The notes beneath the pieces were generated by a model, which was given only the letters and a program-made list of their open reading frames with translations, searched no databases and was not told the DNA's origin. A program made the translations under genes and the position numbers. A stretch of 64,000 bases of DNA from Actinobacteria bacterium HGW-Actinobacteria-4 (lineage in GTDB: Bacteria; Actinomycetota; Actinomycetes; Actinomycetales; Demequinaceae): assembly GCA_002841315.1 (NCBI GenBank), contig PHEW01000002.1, positions 178,887-242,886 on the forward strand, written 5' to 3'. This document shows positions 19,202 through 27,193 of the stretch, one piece after another (the stretch's first letter is position 1; each line of letters begins with the position of its first letter).

Positions 19202-19618
19202 GTGGAGCGACCTGACGTAGACGAGCCGGTGTTCCCCATCTCTGCTGCGGCTGAGCTCGCCGACATGCACGCGCAGACCCTGCGCCAATATGACCGCCTA
19301 GGCCTGGTGGTCCCGCGCAGGCGCGCCGGGGGCGGCCGGCGCTACTCGTTGCGAGATGTCGCGACCCTGAGGCAGATTCAACGCATGAGCCAAGACGAGG
19401 GAATCAACCTCGAGGGCATCAAGCGCATTCTCGCGTTGCAGATGAAGGTGGACCGGCTGGAAGCTGACGTCGAGCGACTGCGCCACCGGGCAGACCCTGG
19501 TGCACGGGTCTTCACCTCGGGACCATCCGGCAAGGTGGTCATCGTGGAACGCGGGCAGCGTGTGAGCCGCGACGAGGGCCGGTCGCTGATCCTCTGGCGG
19601 GAGCGACGTCAGCCCTGA
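19202..19618 (+). CDS. hspR: Heat-shock repressor HspR (MerR family)
   Basis: This 138-residue MerR-type regulator has a helix-turn-helix FPISAAAELADMHAQTLRQYDRLGLV and the RRYSLRDVATLRQIQ wing. A coiled segment LALQMKVDRLEADVERLRHR follows. HspR binds the HAIR repeat in front of dnaK, using DnaK as co-repressor in studied actinobacteria. It starts with GTG 19202 behind AAGGAGG. It is the last gene of the operon. Confidence 0.93.
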   Translation: MERPDVDEPVFPISAAAELADMHAQTLRQYDRLGLVVPRRRAGGGRRYSLRDVATLRQIQRMSQDEGINLEGIKRILALQMKVDRLEADVERLRHRADPGARVFTSGPSGKVVIVERGQRVSRDEGRSLILWRERRQP

Positions 19619-19630
19619 GGATCAGGGTTT
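19613..19630 (+). terminator. Terminator of the dnaK operon
   Basis: CCCTGA, loop GGA, TCAGGG then TTT forms a 6-bp hairpin that includes the hspR stop codon. A short T-run follows. Position and structure fit an intrinsic terminator. Confidence 0.55.
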
Positions 19631-19695
19631 CGCGGCAGGAGAAATCCGCCGCAGGAATGATTCCGAATGTCAGTGGCTGCACGTACGCTCTTCCC

Positions 19696-20673
19696 ATGTC
19701 CTCAGAGAACGCAGTCGAGGCTCACGGCCTCGTCAAGAACTTCAAAGAAACCAAAGCACTGCGCGGGGTCGACTTCGCGGTACCGCGCGGCACAGTCCTA
19801 GGCGTACTTGGGCCCAACGGTGCCGGCAAGACCACAGCAGTGCGCATCCTTGCCACTTTGCTGAGGCCGGATGCTGGCCACGCGATGGTCGCGGGTTTCG
19901 ACGTCGCAAAGCACCCCAGTGAAGTCCGTAAGCGCGTAGGACTTACCGGCCAGTACGCGTCGATTGACGAGGAACTGACAGGGCGCGAGAACCTCATCAT
20001 GATCGGCTCACTGCTCAATATGACCGGGACCAACGCGAAGGCACGCGCGAAGGAACTCCTGGAGTGGTTCGATCTCACCGAGGCCGCTGACCGCATGGCC
20101 AAGACGTACTCCGGAGGCATGCGACGGCGCCTCGACCTCGCCGCCTCGCTGACCGGACACCCGGAGATCGTGTTCCTCGACGAGCCCACCACGGGACTTG
20201 ACCCCGCTAAGCGTGAGGACATGTGGGACGTGGTCCGGGACATCGTGGCGCGCGGCACGTCAGTGTTGCTCACCACCCAGTACCTCGAAGAGGCTGACGC
20301 CCTTGCGGATGACATCGTGGTGATCAACCATGGTGAGGTCATCGCTCACGACACTGCCGAGAACCTCAAACGTGTCGTGGGATCGCAAACGCTCCGCGTG
20401 CGGCCCTCCGACCCTGCCGACGCTGCCGCAGTGTCGGTAATTTTGAGTGAAGTCTCGGCGGGAGCCGCTGTGGACCAGCCCCGCAAGGGCGAGCTCGCGG
20501 TGCCAGTGGTTGGCGACAAAGCACTGACCTCGGTTGTCAAGAAGCTCGCCACGCAGAAGATCTCCGTCACTGAGCTTTCCTTGATGTTGCCCAGTCTTGA
20601 CGAGGTGTTCTTCAACCTCACAGGCGAACGCCAGAAGCCCGAACTCACCCCGGAAGAGGAGCTGTCCGCATGA
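19696..20673 (+). CDS. ABC transporter ATP-binding protein (DrrA-like exporter)
   Basis: This 325-residue ATPase belongs to the daunorubicin-resistance branch of ABC exporters. It has a Walker A (GPNGAGKTTA), a signature (YSGGMRRRLDLA), a Walker B (IVFLDEPTTGLDP) and a C-terminal extension typical of DrrA. It pairs with the permease that overlaps it by four bases. The substrate is unknown: drug, lipid or antibiotic. The start is ATG 19696 because TACGCT lies six nt upstream; the 19657 start lacks homology. Confidence 0.88.
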   Translation: MSSENAVEAHGLVKNFKETKALRGVDFAVPRGTVLGVLGPNGAGKTTAVRILATLLRPDAGHAMVAGFDVAKHPSEVRKRVGLTGQYASIDEELTGRENLIMIGSLLNMTGTNAKARAKELLEWFDLTEAADRMAKTYSGGMRRRLDLAASLTGHPEIVFLDEPTTGLDPAKREDMWDVVRDIVARGTSVLLTTQYLEEADALADDIVVINHGEVIAHDTAENLKRVVGSQTLRVRPSDPADAAAVSVILSEVSAGAAVDQPRKGELAVPVVGDKALTSVVKKLATQKISVTELSLMLPSLDEVFFNLTGERQKPELTPEEELSA

Positions 20674-21479
20674 GCGCCACAGCGGTCACTCACGACCTTG
20701 CCGCCGTCAAGCACGGCCCGTTCGACGTCATTCGCCACTCGTGGGTCCTCGCCAAGCGCTCACTCGTCAAGACGTGGCGCACGCCCGAAGGGCTCATTGA
20801 CGTCACGCTTTCGCCCATCATGTTCACCTTGTTGTTCACCTTCATCTTTGGCGGGGCGATTGCCAATAGCCCAGGCCAGTACCTCGTGTTCCTCCTTCCC
20901 GGCATCATCGGGCAGAACATCGCGTTTGCGTCGGTTGGGATCGGCATCCAGCTCAATGCGGACATGGAGAAGGGCATCTTTGACCGCTTCCGGGCTTTGC
21001 CGATCTCGCGCATAGCTCCATTGCTGGGTGCTGCCCTAGGCGACATCGTGCGCTACGTGTTGCTGTTCGGCATCATGCTCGCCACTGGATACGCGCTCGG
21101 TTACCGCATCACGACCACGCCAGTTCATGTGCTTGGGGCGCTGCTGTTGATCATTGTGTTCGCGTTGTCGCTCGCGTGGGCGCCGATGCTTGTAGGCCTG
21201 TTGGCACGCTCGCAGCGCGCGGTTCAGGGCATCGTGTTCATGACGTTGTTCCCGTTGACGTTCGCATCGAATGCGTTTGTCCCCACCGAGACGATGCCCG
21301 CATGGTTAGCCTCGTTCGCGGAGGCCAACCCGCTCTCGCACCTCATCAATGCGATTCGCGCACTCCTGACTGAAACGGGTCCGTGGCAGGGACCGGTCGT
21401 TGCCACGTTGATCTGGAGTGCCGTGTTCGTCGTGATCTTCGCGCCCTTGGCGATCCGCACCTACAACCGAAAGTCGTAG
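20670..21479 (+). CDS. ABC-2 type exporter permease (DrrB-like)
   Basis: This 269-residue permease has six apparent membrane helices and the ABC-2 pattern, including MEKGIFDRFRALPISRIAPLLGA and the late loop FVPTETMPAWLASFAEANPLSHLINAIRAL. It is translationally coupled to the ATPase gene (ATGA overlap). Together they form a half-size exporter of unknown substrate. Confidence 0.88.
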   Translation: MSATAVTHDLAAVKHGPFDVIRHSWVLAKRSLVKTWRTPEGLIDVTLSPIMFTLLFTFIFGGAIANSPGQYLVFLLPGIIGQNIAFASVGIGIQLNADMEKGIFDRFRALPISRIAPLLGAALGDIVRYVLLFGIMLATGYALGYRITTTPVHVLGALLLIIVFALSLAWAPMLVGLLARSQRAVQGIVFMTLFPLTFASNAFVPTETMPAWLASFAEANPLSHLINAIRALLTETGPWQGPVVATLIWSAVFVVIFAPLAIRTYNRKS

Positions 21480-21537
21480 GCCTCGCCGGTCGCAGGCACA
21501 CTGCAGCGGCACTTCAACCGACTTGGGAGAGGAAGAC

Positions 21538-22311
21538 CTACCGCTGCAGCGAGTCGAGCAGCTCCGTCGCGTACATGTGGGAGGCCGGCAAGGACTCGAT
21601 CCACACTCGCGGAGGCTGACGCATGAGGTTACCGACGCGCATCGCAAGCGCGCGGTCGGAGATGTGATCACGAAGATGCGCGATGCCAGTGCCGAGACTC
21701 TGGCCCCGCTCAACAAGCACGGCGTACAGTCCGTCGCCCATGCGCGCCATCGGGTGGCCTTCGCCGTAGGCGCCCTTGAGGGCCTGGCCGACGGCGGCGT
21801 TGCGTGCCATCCGTTGCCACGGGTCGTTCTCGGCGACAGTCACATCAATCATGACCAACGCGTGTGTGTCGGTGACGGACTTGCCGTGACGTTGCGACGC
21901 CCCGTAGACCTCAGCGAGACGCTGAGTGAGGTACTCGGTGGTACCCAAACCGGACTCGGCGTCGGTCATTGACGGAGCGTTGGGGGCTGATGTCGAGCCT
22001 TCGGTCCAGCCCTCGCACAAAGCCCGGATCGAGCGAATTGGGGCTGACTCGAAGCCTGCGGCGCGGAAGAGAACCGCCATATCGTCGATGGCTTCCGTGA
22101 TGCCGACCCCAGCGGCGGACCGTGCTTGCCCCAAGCGGAATGCGGCGGGGGCGGTATCCAAACGCGCCTCAAGGGCCTCGACCAGCGCCTCGGCGGCTGG
22201 GGTGTACCAGTCTCCTGGCCGCAACCAGACCGTGTCGATACTCGCGGTCTCCCAGGTTCGAAGAAGAGCAGGATCTGTAGTGGCTGTTGGCACGTTTACA
22301 TCGCTCGTCAT
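21538..22311 (-). CDS. Degenerate GGDEF-like protein
   Basis: This is a 257-residue cytoplasmic protein of uncertain function. The C-terminal half follows the outline of a diguanylate cyclase domain: DAESGLGTTEYLTQRLAE in the place of DxLTGLxNR, HALVMIDV as the metal-binding strand, and PMARMGDGLYAVLVE in the place of ARxGGDEFxxLL. The signature GGDEF is therefore degenerate (MGDGL), so catalysis is unlikely; it may be a regulatory relic. It is divergent from the ECF sigma fusion gene 170 bp away. The start is taken as ATG 22311; the ORF-track start is 7 codons earlier. Confidence 0.6.
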   Translation of the reverse strand: MTSDVNVPTATTDPALLRTWETASIDTVWLRPGDWYTPAAEALVEALEARLDTAPAAFRLGQARSAAGVGITEAIDDMAVLFRAAGFESAPIRSIRALCEGWTEGSTSAPNAPSMTDAESGLGTTEYLTQRLAEVYGASQRHGKSVTDTHALVMIDVTVAENDPWQRMARNAAVGQALKGAYGEGHPMARMGDGLYAVLVERGQSLGTGIAHLRDHISDRALAMRVGNLMRQPPRVWIESLPASHMYATELLDSLQR

Positions 22312-22481
22312 ACGCAATGAGACGCACCGCAAGGTAGGTTATGACGCGAGTACGTCAACGTTTCGCGAAGGGTCTCGCCTCGCAGTGTGACGAATCCGGC
22401 ATCGGCGTCCTTGCGCGCTAGCCGTCAACACGCGACGATAGAGGGACCAACGATCTTGTCCTGGGAAGTGACAGACGACAT

Positions 22482-25457
22482 ATGAGTTCAGATGCCATCT
22501 CGCTGTGGACAGAAACATCCAGCGACCCGGAGCTGATCGCGGGCGTGCGCGCCGGTGACACAGCGGCATTTGGCGTGCTCTATGAGCGCCACGTCGATGC
22601 AGCGCGCAAGGTCGCCGCGATGTACACCAACACGGCCGCAGACATCGATGACGTCGTCTCCGAATCCTTCTCTCGGGTGCTCCGTGCACTGCAGCGAGGT
22701 GACGGTCCGGATCTGGCATTCCGTGCTTACCTGTTCACTATCGTGCGCCGCACGGGCATGGACATCATTAACAAGGGGATCCGCACCAAACCGCGCGATG
22801 ACATGGGCGAATACGAGTCCAACATGGGCTACGGAGCGTCCTCAGATGAGCCTGCCATTGAGGGTTTCGAGCATGGCATGGTCGCCGATGCCTTCAAGTC
22901 ACTTCCCGAACGCTGGCAGGCCGTGCTGTGGTACACCGAGGTGGAGAAGAAGAGCCCTCGCGAGATCGCGCCTTTGTTGGGCCTGAGCGCCAACGGCGTG
23001 GCGGCTCTGTCATATCGCGCACGCGAAGCCCTTCGGCAGGCATACCTCCAGCAACACCTCAACGCTGCAGACACCGTCAGTTGCCTCGAAGCCAACGCTC
23101 AACTGGGAGCCTACGTACGCGGAGGCCTCAATAAGCGAGAGCAGTCTCAGGTAGGCAGCCACGTCGAAACCTGCGAGCGCTGTGCTGCTCTGGTGGCTGA
23201 ACTTGAAGACGTCAACCGCGGGATGCGCGGAATCATCGCACCACTCGTCTTGGGTGTCGCCGGGATGGCAGCGCTCGAGGGCGGGCTTCCGATCGGTGGT
23301 GCCTTTGGTCCCGGAGTGGCAGAGGGTGCCGGGGCCGCCGGTTCGAGCACGGGCGCAGGCGCCGGAACCAGTGTTACTACCGGAGCGAGCGCAGGCGGAT
23401 CCGTCGCCGCTGGTGGCATTGCGACTGGGTCGGCCGCAGCGGGCGGGACCACCGCCGGAGGAGCCACCGTTGCTGGCGCCTCTGCGGCAGGAGGGCTAGG
23501 TGCGGGTGGTCTCGCCACTGGTTCCGGCGCGGCCGCGGGAGGATTCGCTGCCGGCGGATCAGTCGCCGGACTGGTGTCCGGCTTCGCAGGCATTGCGCTA
23601 CCCGCCGTCGCTGTAGTCGCGATCGTCGCCCTCGCGGTCAACGCGGCCGGCGCTCTAGGACTCATTGGCGACAGCGCTGACGCTGGCCAAAGCGATGAGG
23701 TTGCGGCGATTGAAGCAAAGGCCTTTGAATCGGGCAAGAAGGCCGAAGGTCCCACGAACGATCCTGGAGCGGAGCCGGGCCCAGCGCCTGAGCTTCCTGT
23801 CCTTCCTGGTGCTACCCCACCACCGCCACCTTCGCCGGGAGACAACTCCAGCACGCCCGCAACGGGCGCAGGCGGCGGCTCGAACACTGGGGCCGGTAGT
23901 GGAACCGGAACCGGTGGTTCCACCGCGCCCCCCGGTTCAACTACCCCCATTCCCGGTCCCACGACGCCTCCTGTTGACCCGACTGTGCCCCCCACGGACC
24001 CGGATGACACCCCCCCGCCACCACCGCCTACCTTCGCTCTCTTGAGCATCGGCCAGGCACCTCTCGACTATCTCGAGATTCTCAGGAACTCGCCGGTCAT
24101 GAGCATGACTGTGACCAACAAGGGTGACGGCGTCGCCGACGACGTCACTGCTGCCATCACGGTGCCTCAAGGCCTCGAGTTCTCCGCACCCAGCGGTGGC
24201 GGAGCTCCTTTCGCCGTGATCCAGGCTGCTCGAATTGGCGCGTATCTCCAATTCGCCACCACCGGCACCTTCGATGCGGGTGGCTGGACCTGTGAACTGG
24301 AGAACGAGGCGACTGTCGCGGTCTGCTCGCTCCCCGATCTCGCGGCCGGTGCCACGACCACCCTGAGTCTGGGCCTCGATGTGACGACGCAGGGCGCCCT
24401 CGCGGATGACGCGGTGACTCACTTCTCCGTTACCTACGGCGACATCACCGAGTCATACTCCGTGCGCACCGGGCTCCAGGATGTTCAAGAGGAACTTGAC
24501 CTGCGATACGCGGCATCGGGCCAGGTGGCCGCCACTCAGGTTGGCGCACCGCTGATGTCGTGCGACCTCGCCTTGGGCGACTGCAGAAACGTCATGGCCT
24601 TCGCTGGAAGTGCTACTCAGAACTTGTACAACAACAACTACTGGTCGATGATCCCGCTCAATGAGGCTGGCGGCGAGGCCAACTCGGCCACCACCAACCT
24701 CACCTTGCCTGCAGGCGCTCAGGTGCTCTACGCGTCGCTCGAGTGGTCGGCGAACGCAGGCGCCACGGACGTGTTTGACGGTCCGCTCACCACGGCGAGA
24801 ATCAAGGCACCCGGGCAGAGCTCGTACATCGACATCGCCGCTGACGGCCCCGCAGCGCTCTCCACTGATGGCGGCGGATCACGCCAGTACTACCAATCAC
24901 AGGTCGATATCACGGACCTCGTTCAGCAGTTCGGTGCTGGCCAATGGTCGGTGGCGGATATCGCCCTGAGCGCGACACGCCAGGACCCCGACCCCAGCTA
25001 CTACGGCGGCTTCGCGATCACCGTGATCTACTCGCACGCATCGCTTCCCGACTCTCGTGTGGCGCTCTTTGACGGCACCGACTGGGTCAAGACCGGCGAC
25101 AGCACGAGCTTCACCTTCGTCACTGATGCCGCCGCGGACGTCACGGTTGGCTGGGTGGCTTGGGAAGGCGACCGTGGCCTCGCGGGAGATCGAGTGGACA
25201 TCAATGGCGACAACGTGGTGCCGCTGCGCTGGAACCCAGGCGGGAACTGGCCTCAGGCGTCAACTCCCACGGGAGACTCCGGCAATGCCGCGGATTCGAC
25301 CGCCTTTGGCTCCAAGTACGCCAACTCCCTTGGGGTTGACGCGAAGCCGTTCCGCACCGTGACTCTCGCTGCTGGTACCCACGTGCTCACCGCGGGAACC
25401 TCGACCGATCAGTACTTGATCGGTGCGCTCACGGTAACGATCGCCTACAACGACTAG
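22482..25457 (+). CDS. ECF sigma factor fused to anti-sigma motif, membrane segment(s) and putative extracellular domain
   Basis: This 991-residue polypeptide begins as an ECF sigma factor: region 2 at about 15-95 (FGVLYERHVDAARKVAAMY, RAYLFTIVRRTGMDII) and region 4 at about 133-190 (LPERWQAVLWYTEVEKKSPREIAPLLGLS is split across it). It continues into a zinc anti-sigma-like motif: C201, then H227-x3-C231-x2-C234. Next come a weakly hydrophobic stretch (251-269), a long Gly/Ala-rich region, a strong membrane helix (about 363-397), a Pro/Thr/Gly-rich spacer (about 420-515) and a 470-residue beta-rich region with a DUF11-like part (MTVTNKGDGVADDVTA). The final part contains GGFAITVIYSHASLPDSRVALFDG, a pattern seen in Gram-positive surface proteins. 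Whether one or two helices cross the membrane decides the side of the C-terminus; an outside location is expected. Confidence 0.85.
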   Translation: MSSDAISLWTETSSDPELIAGVRAGDTAAFGVLYERHVDAARKVAAMYTNTAADIDDVVSESFSRVLRALQRGDGPDLAFRAYLFTIVRRTGMDIINKGIRTKPRDDMGEYESNMGYGASSDEPAIEGFEHGMVADAFKSLPERWQAVLWYTEVEKKSPREIAPLLGLSANGVAALSYRAREALRQAYLQQHLNAADTVSCLEANAQLGAYVRGGLNKREQSQVGSHVETCERCAALVAELEDVNRGMRGIIAPLVLGVAGMAALEGGLPIGGAFGPGVAEGAGAAGSSTGAGAGTSVTTGASAGGSVAAGGIATGSAAAGGTTAGGATVAGASAAGGLGAGGLATGSGAAAGGFAAGGSVAGLVSGFAGIALPAVAVVAIVALAVNAAGALGLIGDSADAGQSDEVAAIEAKAFESGKKAEGPTNDPGAEPGPAPELPVLPGATPPPPPSPGDNSSTPATGAGGGSNTGAGSGTGTGGSTAPPGSTTPIPGPTTPPVDPTVPPTDPDDTPPPPPPTFALLSIGQAPLDYLEILRNSPVMSMTVTNKGDGVADDVTAAITVPQGLEFSAPSGGGAPFAVIQAARIGAYLQFATTGTFDAGGWTCELENEATVAVCSLPDLAAGATTTLSLGLDVTTQGALADDAVTHFSVTYGDITESYSVRTGLQDVQEELDLRYAASGQVAATQVGAPLMSCDLALGDCRNVMAFAGSATQNLYNNNYWSMIPLNEAGGEANSATTNLTLPAGAQVLYASLEWSANAGATDVFDGPLTTARIKAPGQSSYIDIAADGPAALSTDGGGSRQYYQSQVDITDLVQQFGAGQWSVADIALSATRQDPDPSYYGGFAITVIYSHASLPDSRVALFDGTDWVKTGDSTSFTFVTDAAADVTVGWVAWEGDRGLAGDRVDINGDNVVPLRWNPGGNWPQASTPTGDSGNAADSTAFGSKYANSLGVDAKPFRTVTLAAGTHVLTAGTSTDQYLIGALTVTIAYND

Positions 25458-25530
25458 GCGCGGCGAGCACTGACGGTGAACACCGCGGTGTCGCCCATTG
25501 CCTCACGGTCCGTGCCAGCAGGGGATTGGA

Positions 25531-26151
25531 CTACTCTCGGTTTCCGGCTGGGTCCCAGGGCAGGTCGAGTTGTCGTGCCGTGCGCTCAGCAATCTCGAGT
25601 CCGTGCAACCTGCGCACCACGTGTAGTGCCATGTGAAGTCCCGACGTCAGGCCGCCACTGGTGATGACGGGCCCGTTGTCTACCCACCGCGCTGCGCTCG
25701 ACGCTGAAGCCACGGCTCCTTGCTCCGCCAGAAGTTCGACGTCTTCCCAGTGCGTGGTCGCGGGAAGGCCATCGAGAACGCCAGCGTCGCTCAAAAGGAA
25801 TGCCCCGGTACACACCGACGTCACCAATGTCGATCCCGCCGCCAACGCACGAACAGCCGCCATGATCTGGGCGTCACCTCGAGCGTCATCGAGGGCAATG
25901 AGGCCTGGAATCACCACCACGTCAAGTCGCCCAACATCGGCCACCGGCACTGTTCCGGTGATCGTCATGCCGCCGTAGGCGACGGCGTCTGCTCCGTCAG
26001 GAGAGATCAACACCACGTCGTATATAGGCGGCCCGCCATCTCGCTCAACCAACCGTGACGCGGTCAGGAATACCTCGTAGGGCCCGCCCGCGTCGATCAG
26101 GTCGAACTGATCGAACAGCAAGATGCCTACCCGGGTAGCGCGATCGCTCAC
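25531..26151 (-). CDS. DJ-1/PfpI family protein
   Basis: This 206-residue glutamine-amidotransferase-like protein has the nucleophile elbow SVCTGAFLLSDAGVLDG with its cysteine, followed by TTHWEDVELL. This pattern is shared by isonitrile hydratases and by the N-terminal domains of AraC-type regulators; no DNA-binding domain is attached here. The exact substrate is unknown. The start is GTG 26151 with GGAGGG upstream. It lies 26 nt after nrdB in the same direction, so it is probably the last gene of the nrd operon. Confidence 0.83.
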   Translation of the reverse strand: MSDRATRVGILLFDQFDLIDAGGPYEVFLTASRLVERDGGPPIYDVVLISPDGADAVAYGGMTITGTVPVADVGRLDVVVIPGLIALDDARGDAQIMAAVRALAAGSTLVTSVCTGAFLLSDAGVLDGLPATTHWEDVELLAEQGAVASASSAARWVDNGPVITSGGLTSGLHMALHVVRRLHGLEIAERTARQLDLPWDPAGNRE

Positions 26152-26177
26152 GACGCTCCCTCCACTGCGCCGGGGCC

Positions 26178-27164
26178 CTACTTCTTGGTGGCCTGCGCGT
26201 TGACTTCGTATGAGGTGTTCGTTGCCTCGAAGAAGTTCACGAGCTGCAAGGTGTCGTTTGCCGTCGCCATCCACTTCGCGGGGTTGGAGACGTTGTAGTG
26301 AGGATCGAAGCCCAGTTCCTCGAGACGACGGTCCGCCAGGTACTTGACGTACTGGTTGACGTAGTCCGAGTTAAGTCCCAGGATTCCCGTGGGGAGCAGG
26401 TCGCGGTTGTAGTGCTCCTCCATCTCGACAGCGCCGATGATCATCTGGCGGATCTCTTCTGCAAACTCTGGGTCCTGCAGGTCCTCGTTTTCGTCAAGCA
26501 CCGTGAGGATGAGGTTGATGCCGAACTGAAGGTGCAGCGACTCGTCGCGAATCACCCAGTCCATGAGCGACCCGAAGTTGCGTAGTAGGTTGCGCTGGCG
26601 GAAACTCAAGGCGACCATGAAGCCGCTGTAGAACCAGATGCCCTCAAGGATGATGTTGTAGGCGACCAGGTTGCGGACAAAGTCCTTCTTGCCCTCGGTG
26701 GTCTTGATATCAAGGGTCTCTTCCGTCATTCGCTTGATGAATCTGACCTCGAACTCCTCTTTCGCTGCCATCGACGGCACGTCGACGTGGGAGTTGTAGG
26801 CGGCCTCACGGTCCAGCGGGAAGGTCTCCAGCACGTACTCGAAGGACATGCAGTGGTTGGCTTCTTCCCACATCTGCTTTGCCAAGTAGAGGTGGCATTC
26901 TGGAGCGTTGATGTAGGGGTAGACACCGAACGCGAGCGCCTTGTTGACCAGCAACTCGTTGGGGTTGAAGTAGGACATCAAGAAGGTGATGGCGTGCTTT
27001 TCTTCGTCCGTCATCTTCTTGAAGTCGGCGAGGTCCTCGCCTAACTGGATCTCGTTGGGGAACCAGGTGTTGGCAACGGCCTGGTCGTAAAGTTCCATTG
27101 CCCACGGGTAGGTCACGGGCTTGAGAAGCAGTCCGTCTTGAATTCCGGTGCCAAGAATGGCCAT
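26178..27164 (-). CDS. nrdB: Ribonucleotide reductase small subunit, class Ic-like
   Basis: This 328-residue ferritin-fold subunit supplies the oxidant for NrdA. Metal ligands can be placed as E70 (FNPNELL), E101 and H104 (EEANHCMSF), E174 (EGIWFYSGF), E208 and H211 (RDESLHLQFG). The position of the tyrosyl radical four residues after H104 is phenylalanine (F108), and the first ligand is Glu instead of Asp. These two features and the ligand spacing match, from memory, the class Ic enzyme of Chlamydia trachomatis, which uses a Mn/Fe centre. A good AAGGAG precedes the ATG. It is co-transcribed with nrdA. Confidence 0.93.
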   Translation of the reverse strand: MAILGTGIQDGLLLKPVTYPWAMELYDQAVANTWFPNEIQLGEDLADFKKMTDEEKHAITFLMSYFNPNELLVNKALAFGVYPYINAPECHLYLAKQMWEEANHCMSFEYVLETFPLDREAAYNSHVDVPSMAAKEEFEVRFIKRMTEETLDIKTTEGKKDFVRNLVAYNIILEGIWFYSGFMVALSFRQRNLLRNFGSLMDWVIRDESLHLQFGINLILTVLDENEDLQDPEFAEEIRQMIIGAVEMEEHYNRDLLPTGILGLNSDYVNQYVKYLADRRLEELGFDPHYNVSNPAKWMATANDTLQLVNFFEATNTSYEVNAQATKK

Positions 27165-27193
27165 GTCGATCTCCTTCTAACCTTGGGTGCCAA

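Noticed and set aside
23280-23660. Repetitive GC-rich DNA inside the sigma fusion gene
   Set aside because: The repeats encode a Gly/Ala-rich protein segment; there is no regular unit with spacers, so it is neither a CRISPR array nor a tandem repeat locus.
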